Positions 1-4,328 of a DNA stretch of 6,858 nucleotides are shown here, in pieces (within the stretch, counting starts at the first letter, position 1; each line of letters begins with the position of its first letter). The DNA is from JBCBZH01 sp039815415 (GTDB lineage Bacteria; Bacteroidota; Rhodothermia; Rhodothermales; Rubricoccaceae), in the NCBI GenBank assembly GCA_039815415.1, contig JBCBZH010000242.1, positions 1 through 6,858 of the forward strand. The letters run 5' to 3'. The position numbers were made by a program, and so were the translations under genes. The notes beneath the pieces are model-generated. The model did not search any database and was not told where the DNA came from. It saw only the letters and a program-made list of their open reading frames with translations.

Positions 1-512
1 CTGGCACGGAGTTAGCCGGTCCTTATTCGTACGGTACCGTCAGACCCTCCAGAAGAGGGTGTTCTTCCCGTATAAAAGCAGTTTACGCCCCTGAGGGGTG
101 TCTTCCTGCACGCGGCGTGGCTGCGTCAGAGTTTCCTCCATTGCGCAATATTCCTCACTGCTGCCTCCCGTAGGAGTCTGGCCCGTGTCTCAGTGCCAGT
201 GTGGCGGATCATCCTCTCAGACCCGCTATGGATCGTCGCCTTGGTGAGCTGTTACCTCACCAACTAGCTAATCCAACGCAGGCTCATCCCCAGCCGCTGA
301 AGCTTTGATCGGTGGACCATGCGGTCCTCCGACATTATGTGGTATTAGCCACGGTTTCCCGTGGTTATTCCCCAGCTGAGGGCAGATTGCCTACGCGTTA
401 CTCACCCGTGCGCCACTTTACTAAGGTCCCGAAGGACCCGTTCTCGTTCGACTTGCATGTGTTAAGCCCGCCGCCAGCGTTCGTCCTGAGCCAGGATCAA
501 ACTCTCCGTAGT
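1..512 (-). rRNA. rrs: 16S ribosomal RNA, 5' part (truncated by window edge)
   Basis: This is the small-subunit ribosomal RNA gene read on the minus strand. Seen directly: the reverse complement of 486-505 is the universal 5' motif AGAGTTTGATCCTGGCTCAG. The reverse complement of 158-177 is the conserved ACTCCTACGGGAGGCAGCAG site. The reverse complement of 1-20 is the conserved block ending GTGCCAG near E. coli position 521. About 512 nt are present, so roughly the first third of the molecule, with helices V1 to V3. The V1 helix is short with a TTCG loop (425-438), and V3 is also short. The 5' end is set about 7 nt before AGAGTTTGAT by analogy with E. coli and may be off by a few bases. Reading frames over this stretch are spurious. 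The sequence style suggests Rhodothermota/Bacteroidota, but this was not tested by alignment. Confidence 0.98.
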
Positions 513-522
513 AGAAGAGGTT

Positions 523-554
523 GATCTCCTGCGAGAGATCCGAAAACGGATCTC
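523..554 (-). promoter_or_regulatory. rRNA leader: two mutually exclusive hairpins next to 16S 5' end
   Basis: Three copies of one six-base arm lie here in alternating orientation: GATCTC at 523-528, GAGATC at 535-540 and GATCTC at 549-554. The middle arm can pair with either neighbour. One hairpin is 535-542 with 547-554, a perfect 8-bp stem with a 4-nt loop. The other is 523-528 with 535-540, a 6-bp stem with a 6-nt loop. In the minus-strand transcript the 8-bp hairpin is made first, leaving the arm nearest the 16S 5' end free. The region is probably part of rRNA leader folding or processing; the function is inferred. It lies 10 nt upstream of the mature 16S start. Confidence 0.55.
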
Positions 555-615
555 CAATCAGGGATCGAGTTTGCCATGCCCTCTCGGACACAGCGTGCTG
601 TTGAGCTTTGTGTTT

Positions 616-633
616 GGAGTGCCGAAGCACTCC
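616..633 (-). promoter_or_regulatory. C(UUCG)G stem-loop in the rRNA leader
   Basis: This is a perfect 7-bp inverted repeat, GGAGTGC at 616-622 and GCACTCC at 627-633. In the minus-strand (rRNA) transcript the loop is UUCG closed by C-G, the exceptionally stable tetraloop class. It sits about 105 nt upstream of the 16S 5' end, between boxA and the 16S gene. On the plus strand the hairpin is followed by GGGTTTT and so resembles a weak terminator, but no plus-strand gene lies before it. A structural element of the rRNA leader is therefore the better reading. Confidence 0.55.
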
Positions 634-715
634 GGGTTTTGACTTGTCTCGTCTTGTCCGCTTCTCTTGACCGAGGGCCAATGAAGAGCGGCCGACGAGG
701 GCTCGCTATGCTTCC

Positions 716-731
716 AATCTCTCAAAGAACA
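716..731 (-). promoter_or_regulatory. boxA-like antitermination motif of the rRNA operon
   Basis: The minus strand reads TGTTCTTTGAGAGATT. Compared by eye with the E. coli rrn boxA (TGCTCTTTAACA), eight of the first ten bases match. It also resembles the GTTCTTTGA leader element I recall from Bacteroidota rRNA operons. In known systems boxA RNA binds NusB-NusE (S10) and keeps RNA polymerase resistant to Rho termination while it transcribes untranslated rRNA. Its position, about 50 nt after the predicted start of transcription, about 205 nt before the 16S gene and directly after a hairpin, fits this role. Confidence 0.7.
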
Positions 732-744
732 GGGCCGCCATCTC

Positions 745-766
745 GGCTGCGCCAGAAGCGCTAGCC
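745..766 (-). promoter_or_regulatory. boxB-like hairpin upstream of boxA
   Basis: GGCT GCGC (745-752) pairs with GCGC (758-761) and AGCC (763-766), giving an 8-bp stem with one bulged base (762) and a 5-nt loop. It lies 13 nt upstream of boxA in the minus-strand transcript and about 14 nt after the predicted transcription start. E. coli rrn leaders have the same order, a hairpin called boxB followed by boxA. The fold is seen in the sequence; the role is inferred from this arrangement. Confidence 0.45.
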
Positions 767-787
767 ATGATCTTGGCCCGGCCTGCC

Positions 788-815
788 AAACTACGGAATC
801 CGAGTCCAGCGTCAA
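788..815 (-). promoter_or_regulatory. candidate rRNA operon promoter
   Basis: On the minus strand TTGACG (815-810) matches five of six -35 consensus bases. After a 16-bp spacer comes TAGTTT (793-788), a moderate -10 match. A 16-bp spacer is typical of strong rrn promoters. The seven bases after the -10 are all G or C except one A (787-781), a GC-rich discriminator of the kind that makes rRNA promoters sensitive to ppGpp in well-studied bacteria. Transcription would start near 780. The -10 can also be read as a variant of the Bacteroidota element TAnnTTTG with one base missing. No clear AT-rich UP element is seen. Confidence 0.45.
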
Positions 816-1229
816 GTGCTTCGCGATCTCTTCTCGATTGAGTTGAGCACCCGGTGTGCTCATCATGAGCATGGCGTGCGAAGCCCTCCCTCACCATTGC
901 GAGGGCGACTAGGGTACGGAGTCTGACGAGTGAGATGCAAGCACGGAGTTCAGGTTCACAAACCCTTCGACCGAGCAGCTCTCACCAGCCTCAAACGTTC
1001 CGTCAGTCGGCAGAGAACAGTGCGGCCACTCGCCAGCCCGAAGGCCTTGGTGACGCGCGGAGCCAAAGGTAGACCGCTCCCCGAGCGAACACTATGGAAG
1101 GACAGAGGAGACGCGGTGAGGGAGATGTGAGGGACAGCCTCGTTGGGACCCATTCGAAGCGCGACTCGAGCAGCGACGGGAATGTCCTCCTCTATCTTCT
1201 GCGCTGTGTCTCCCCGGCCCTCCTCTTCT
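816..1229. other. gene-free gap between the rRNA promoter and the PASTA gene
   Basis: I see no credible gene here; the open frames on both strands are short and have no recognisable protein features. It must hold the promoter of the PASTA gene and possibly further rRNA promoters, but no pair of hexamers is good enough to name. One inverted repeat stands out: GAGCAC (845-850) and GTGCTC (856-861) with a 5-nt loop. It overlaps a second small palindrome, GCTCAT and ATGAGC (858-870). Their role is unknown. Confidence 0.5.
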
Positions 1230-2018
1230 ATGGCCCGCTCTGAATCGACCTCCACCAGCATGTTCATGGACCGAGCCTTCTGGATCGGCCTCCTGGGCAT
1301 AGCCGCTGGGCTGGTCGGGTTTGTGCTGTTGCTCAACTTTGCCATCATGCCGCTGTGGACGCGTCACGATGCGGCCATTGCCGTTCCGAATGTGAGCGGG
1401 ATGTCGGCGGTCGAGGCCGAGGCCACGCTCGAACGAGCTGGGCTCAACGCTGCGCCAGACCGGATGATTTACAACGCCAACCTTGAGGCGGATGTCGTGC
1501 TCGAACAGAACCCCGAGGCCGGCACGGAGGTGAAGCCGGGACGCCGGATTTACTTCTATGTCAACGAGAGCCCGAAACAACTGGTCCTGGTTCCGGACGT
1601 GGTTTCTCTGTCAGAGGGGGTGGCTCGGCCTCGCGTGACAGAGGCCGGGTTGGTTGTCGCAGGAACAGAGATCGACAGTATGCGCACGCCGTATGAGAAC
1701 ACGGTCACGCGCCAGGTCCCCAACGCCGGGAGCCAGGTTCGCCAAGGAACACGCATGACGCTCTGGCTGAGCCCGGGCGTGGGCACCCGGCAGGTGCGCG
1801 TGCCAGACGTAGCTGGTCTCTCAACCGATGAGGCCCGCTCCCGCTTGCGGCAAGTGGGGCTCTGGGTAGACTCCCCGCGCGCGACCAACGGCGAGGTGCT
1901 CTGGCAAGACCCGGACCGAGGCGAAACGCTTAAGGAAGGCCAGGAGGTTCGCATCTACACGACGCCCCGCGACGGTGTCTCAGATGATCCAGAAGACTCC
2001 GAATCGGACGACGGCTGA
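1230..2018 (+). CDS. Membrane-anchored protein with three PASTA domains
   Basis: The 262-residue protein has a short N-terminal cytoplasmic part, one membrane segment (about residues 17-40) and three PASTA domains outside. They start at VPNVSGMS (52), VPDVVSLS (121) and VPDVAGLS (191), each with the usual helix and a later QNP/QVP/QDP turn and G-x-x-V/L-x-x-G pattern. An acidic tail follows (250-262). PASTA domains are known from the extracellular parts of Ser/Thr kinases and penicillin-binding proteins, where many bind muropeptides or beta-lactams. Here no kinase or transpeptidase domain is present, so this is a stand-alone anchored PASTA protein, a type I recall from Bacteroidota-lineage genomes; its exact job is unknown. 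Start choice is uncertain: ATG at 1230 keeps a short positive segment before the membrane helix. In-frame ATGs at 1143, 1182, 1260 and 1266 are alternatives, and none has a Shine-Dalgarno. The gene ends 5 nt from the convergent pyrR stop. Confidence 0.88.
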   Translation: MARSESTSTSMFMDRAFWIGLLGIAAGLVGFVLLLNFAIMPLWTRHDAAIAVPNVSGMSAVEAEATLERAGLNAAPDRMIYNANLEADVVLEQNPEAGTEVKPGRRIYFYVNESPKQLVLVPDVVSLSEGVARPRVTEAGLVVAGTEIDSMRTPYENTVTRQVPNAGSQVRQGTRMTLWLSPGVGTRQVRVPDVAGLSTDEARSRLRQVGLWVDSPRATNGEVLWQDPDRGETLKEGQEVRIYTTPRDGVSDDPEDSESDDG

Positions 2019-2033
2019 CCGTCTCAATCGTCC
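2006..2033. terminator. small hairpin at the junction of two convergent genes
   Basis: GACGG (2010-2014) and CCGTC (2019-2023) form a perfect 5-bp stem around the TGA of the PASTA gene. GGAC (2006-2009) and GTCC (2030-2033) can close an outer stem. There is no T-tract on either strand, so this is at best a weak bidirectional terminator. It is listed because the two converging genes leave only 5 nt between their stop codons, and any terminator must overlap coding sequence. Confidence 0.25.
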
Positions 2034-2533
2034 AGATAGACGGAAGGCACGTCGGGGTCTACGGTGACGCGCTCTGCAGCTTTCGTGGGGATGGTGCGTC
2101 CCACGTAGTCCGGGTGGACGGGCACTTCTCGGTGTCCACGGTCAATCAGGACGGCAAGCTGAATGGTGCGTGGGCGTCCATGCTGCAGAACCGCATCGAG
2201 GGATGCCCGCGCGGTTCGGCCTGTAAAGAGGACATCGTCCACGATCAGCACATCCCGGTCCGTGGCATCCGGCGCATCTTCGGGAAGGGTGGCCTCCGCG
2301 TCGCCAGCTCGATCATCTCGAAAGGCCGACACATCCAGGCCATGCACGGGAACGGGATGTCCTGCGACCTCGGAGAGCGTCTCCGCGAGTTGGTTCGCCA
2401 GCGCGACGCCACGGCGGCGCAGGCCAAACACAACCAAGTTGTCGGCCCCCCGGTTGCGCTCGACCACCTCGTAGGCGAGCCGGGTGACCGTACGCCGAAC
2501 ACGCTCGGGACCCAGAAGGATGGTACGTGCCAT
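2024..2533 (-). CDS. pyrR: PyrR: pyrimidine operon regulator / uracil phosphoribosyltransferase
   Basis: The 169-residue protein is a type I phosphoribosyltransferase that can convert uracil and PRPP to UMP. In Bacillus and relatives it also binds pyr mRNA leaders and causes attenuation when UMP is high. Seen: the PRPP-binding loop VLIVDDVLFTGRT at 95-107, an N-terminal RRTVTRLAYEVVERNRG block, the FRDD motif (71-74) and the family signature from GRPRTIQLAVLIDRGHRE (119-136) to YVGRTIPT (143-150). The order and spacing closely match the Bacillus PyrR as I remember it. The length is normal for the family (about 180). Its ATG overlaps the stop of the phzF-like gene by one base (TGATG), so it is probably translated by re-initiation as the last gene of the fur operon. 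No pyr biosynthesis gene or PyrR-binding leader is in the window, so RNA regulation cannot be confirmed. Confidence 0.93.
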   Translation of the reverse strand: MARTILLGPERVRRTVTRLAYEVVERNRGADNLVVFGLRRRGVALANQLAETLSEVAGHPVPVHGLDVSAFRDDRAGDAEATLPEDAPDATDRDVLIVDDVLFTGRTARASLDAVLQHGRPRTIQLAVLIDRGHREVPVHPDYVGRTIPTKAAERVTVDPDVPSVYLDD

Positions 2534-3351
2534 CAGCCCAATGATGAGGATGGAGCCGCCGCTAACTCGCCGCGGACTACGGTGACTGCGCGCCCGACGA
2601 GATCCACCCGGTCACCTCGAACGTGAACCTGCACATGCCCGCCTCGCACAGACGCCTGGTAACAGGAAACGGACTCGAGATCCAAACGCTCTGCCCAGTA
2701 CGGCCCGATGGCGCAGTGGGCGGAGCCCGTCACAGGGTCCTCAGGAACACCTGATCCCGGTGCGAAGAAGCGAGACACCACATCATATGGAGACGACGCA
2801 TCGGCACGAGCCGTGAGGATGATGCCGCGTGCCCCGAGAGCGGCAACCGCGCGGGGATCCGGGTCGAGCTGGCGAATGACAGCCTCCGATGCCAGCTCAG
2901 CGAACAAGTCGAACCGGGAGCGGCCGAACCAGACCGGCTCTGCACCGACGGCGACGGCAAAGCTCTCTGGTGCGTCCTCTTCTATAGGAGAGGTCGCGGG
3001 GAAATCCATCGCCAGCGTGCCGCTCTCGAGTTGGCGAACCGTGAGGCGCCCGCTCTTGGTGTCGAACCGGGCCTCTGTGCCGGGCACCAGCTCGCCAGCC
3101 TCGAACAGAACGTGTGCGCTGGCGAGGGTAGCGTGGCCGCAAAGGTCTACCTCTAGAGTGGGCGTGAACCAGCGAAGGTCAAAGGCGTCGCCTGCGGGGA
3201 CGACGAACGCTGTCTCCGACAGGTTCATCTCACCTGCGACGGCTTGCATCCACGCTTCCGGTGCAGGTGACTCAAGCAGGCAGACCGCGGCAGGATTGCC
3301 GGTGAACGGCCGCTCGGCAAACGCATCGACGATGGTAAGGGGGATGCTCAT
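2533..3351 (-). CDS. PhzF/YddE-family isomerase-like protein
   Basis: The 272-residue protein belongs to the PhzF family, with the diaminopimelate-epimerase-like two-domain fold. PhzF itself isomerises a dihydro-hydroxyanthranilate in phenazine synthesis; most members (such as E. coli YddE) have no known substrate. Seen: N-terminal VDAFAERPFTGNPAAV (8-23), NLSETAFV (43-50) with the Glu (46) that matches the catalytic Glu of PhzF, DLCGHATLASAHVL (69-82), and the second-domain motif EDPVTGSAHCAIGPYWA (204-220). The canonical length suggests an intact enzyme. An upstream in-frame ATG at 3393 was rejected because the family starts at the MSIPLTIVDAF block and because ATG 3351 overlaps the fur stop by 4 nt (ATGA), a classic coupled start. 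No phenazine genes are near, so a phenazine role is unlikely; the substrate is unknown. Confidence 0.9.
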   Translation of the reverse strand: MSIPLTIVDAFAERPFTGNPAAVCLLESPAPEAWMQAVAGEMNLSETAFVVPAGDAFDLRWFTPTLEVDLCGHATLASAHVLFEAGELVPGTEARFDTKSGRLTVRQLESGTLAMDFPATSPIEEDAPESFAVAVGAEPVWFGRSRFDLFAELASEAVIRQLDPDPRAVAALGARGIILTARADASSPYDVVSRFFAPGSGVPEDPVTGSAHCAIGPYWAERLDLESVSCYQASVRGGHVQVHVRGDRVDLVGRAVTVVRGELAAAPSSSLG

Positions 3352-3821
3352 GCGGCCTCGAGCTGGCGATTCGGACAGGCCTCGCGCTGGCACCGGCCGT
3401 AGACCGTCAGCGCGTGGCGGGATACCTCAAACCCATAGATCTCCGCGACGGTGTCTTGGATGCTCTGGAGACGTGGATCGCAGAACTCCATGATCTCGCC
3501 GCAGTCCTCGCAGATGAGGTGATCGTGCTGCCAGTAGGCGTATGCGCGTTCGTACTTGGCCTGGTGCTGCCCAAACTGGTGCCGGGCGGCGAGGTCGCTT
3601 TCGATCAGCAGCTCGAGCGTGTTGTAGACCGTTGCCCGGCTGACGGCAACGCCTGCGTCCTGGAGGCGCGCATACAACGTGTCGGCGTCGATGTGATCCG
3701 CCGTGGCGTAGAGCGCCTCGAGAACCGCGAAGCGCTCTGGTGTACGCCGCTGACCGCGCTGCTTGAGGAAGTCCGCGAAGCGCTCGCGGACAGCGTCGAG
3801 CTGGGATTGAGGAAGGGACAT
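3348..3821 (-). CDS. fur: Fur-family metal-responsive transcriptional repressor
   Basis: The 157-residue protein has the two Fur domains. The N-terminal winged helix includes QRRTPERFAVLEAL (25-38) and the recognition helix SRATVYNTLELL (61-72). The C-terminal dimer and metal domain has HDHLICEDCGEIMEF (99-113). Candidate metal ligands in E. coli-like positions are His43, Glu91, His99, His101, Glu112 and His136. Four cysteines, Cys104/Cys107 and Cys144/Cys149, form the expected structural zinc site. The HDHLIC-DCG-I-EF pattern is closest to true iron Fur, but PerR, Zur or Mur cannot be excluded by eye. The start is ATG at 3821; an upstream in-frame ATG at 3857 adds twelve non-family residues and would eat into the divergent promoter region. 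It heads an operon with the PhzF-like gene (4-nt overlap) and pyrR, and diverges from the DoxX-like gene. No classic Fur box was found, so autoregulation is unproven. Confidence 0.93.
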   Translation of the reverse strand: MSLPQSQLDAVRERFADFLKQRGQRRTPERFAVLEALYATADHIDADTLYARLQDAGVAVSRATVYNTLELLIESDLAARHQFGQHQAKYERAYAYWQHDHLICEDCGEIMEFCDPRLQSIQDTVAEIYGFEVSRHALTVYGRCQREACPNRQLEAA

Positions 3822-3909
3822 GGTGCAAGCTACGCGCGATCTCTGGACCGCTCGCACGTACGCAAGGAGACTGACGTACTCTCAACACCTCCACCTCTCT
3901 TCTACGCCT
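3822..3909. promoter_or_regulatory. divergent promoter region between fur and the DoxX-like gene
   Basis: These 88 bp must carry promoters for both directions. No canonical Fur box (GATAATGATAATCATTATC-like) is visible. The palindromic hexamer ACGTAC occurs twice, at 3856-3861 and 3874-3879, 18 bp apart, and could be a paired protein site. TTGAGA on the minus strand (3884-3879) is a possible -35 for fur, but no good -10 follows. The stretch just before the doxX start (3880-3909) is pyrimidine-rich and lacks a Shine-Dalgarno. Confidence 0.3.
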
Positions 3910-4272
3910 ATGAACACGGCACTCTGGATCGCTCAAGGCCTGCTCGCCGTGGCCTTTCTCGGGGCAGGTCTCCTCAAACTGGTCAAGTCCAAGAACGAGC
4001 TGGCGCCGAGGATGCCCTACGTCGAAGACTTCAGCGCGACCACGATCAAGGCCATCGCAGCCATTGAGGTGATTGGAGCTGTAGGCCTGATCCTCCCGTG
4101 GCTCCTGGGCATCCTGCCAACCCTCACGGTTTGGGCCGCCATTGGCTGCGCCCTCACGATGATCGGTGCGGCACTCGTTCACATCCGGCGTGGCGAAATG
4201 TCGGATGTGCCCGTGAACGTGGTGCTGCTCGCGCTGGCGGTCTTCATCGCCTGGGGCCGCTGGGGCGGGTAG
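3910..4272 (+). CDS. DoxX-like small integral membrane protein
   Basis: The 120-residue protein has four predicted membrane helices at about 4-24, 46-66, 71-91 and 101-117. It starts with IAQGLLAVAFLGAGLLKL, typical of DoxX-like proteins (the DoxX_2 type), and has the family-like VHIRRGE turn (90-96) before the last helix. DoxX-family proteins are named after a subunit of archaeal thiosulfate:quinone oxidoreductase, but most bacterial small members have no proven function; redox or membrane stress roles have been suggested. An upstream in-frame ATG at 3820 would add 30 hydrophilic residues covering the whole divergent promoter region, so ATG 3910 is preferred; it has no Shine-Dalgarno. The gene is transcribed away from fur and towards accC, as a likely single-gene unit. 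The fold assignment is fairly sure, the function is not. Confidence 0.82.
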   Translation: MNTALWIAQGLLAVAFLGAGLLKLVKSKNELAPRMPYVEDFSATTIKAIAAIEVIGAVGLILPWLLGILPTLTVWAAIGCALTMIGAALVHIRRGEMSDVPVNVVLLALAVFIAWGRWGG

Positions 4273-4275
4273 TCG

Positions 4276-4328
4276 CCAGCTCGAGGGCTGGACGCTCGCA
4301 GGGCTGGCGCCGACGCTACCGTCGGCGC
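4276..4328. terminator. shared bidirectional terminator region between doxX and accC
   Basis: Two hairpins fill the 43-bp gap between the converging genes and run into the accC 3' end. The first is CCAGC (4276-4280) with GCTGG (4287-4291). The second is a perfect 9-bp stem, GCGCCGACG (4307-4315) with CGTCGGCGC (4320-4328) and a 4-nt loop. The accC stop codon (TAG, 4318-4316) lies in that loop. No U-tract follows on either strand, so termination would be non-canonical or Rho-assisted. Symmetry and placement favour a terminator for both genes. Confidence 0.5.

Noticed and set aside
312..524. Plus-strand open frame of 70 codons
   Set aside because: It lies inside the 16S rRNA gene on the opposite strand; its sequence is fully explained by conserved rRNA.
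421..897. Minus-strand open frames ahead of the 16S gene (421-681, 558-872, 706-897)
   Set aside because: They overlap the rRNA leader, boxA and promoter, or the 16S itself, and have Arg/Ser-rich translations without any recognisable domain.
1048..1076. Possible promoter TTGGTG - 17 bp - TAGACC for the PASTA gene
   Set aside because: Only three of six bases match in each hexamer, which is expected by chance in this length of sequence.
2533..3351. Phenazine biosynthesis gene cluster
   Set aside because: Only one PhzF-family gene is present. That family is widespread outside phenazine producers and no phzA-G genes are near.
2708..3493. Plus-strand open frame of 261 codons
   Set aside because: It is antisense to the PhzF-like gene and the fur 3' end; the composition is Ser/Arg/Ala low complexity with no domain.
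3822..3909. Fur box for autoregulation
   Set aside because: No stretch resembles the 19-bp GATAATGATAATCATTATC consensus or its overlapping hexamer form.
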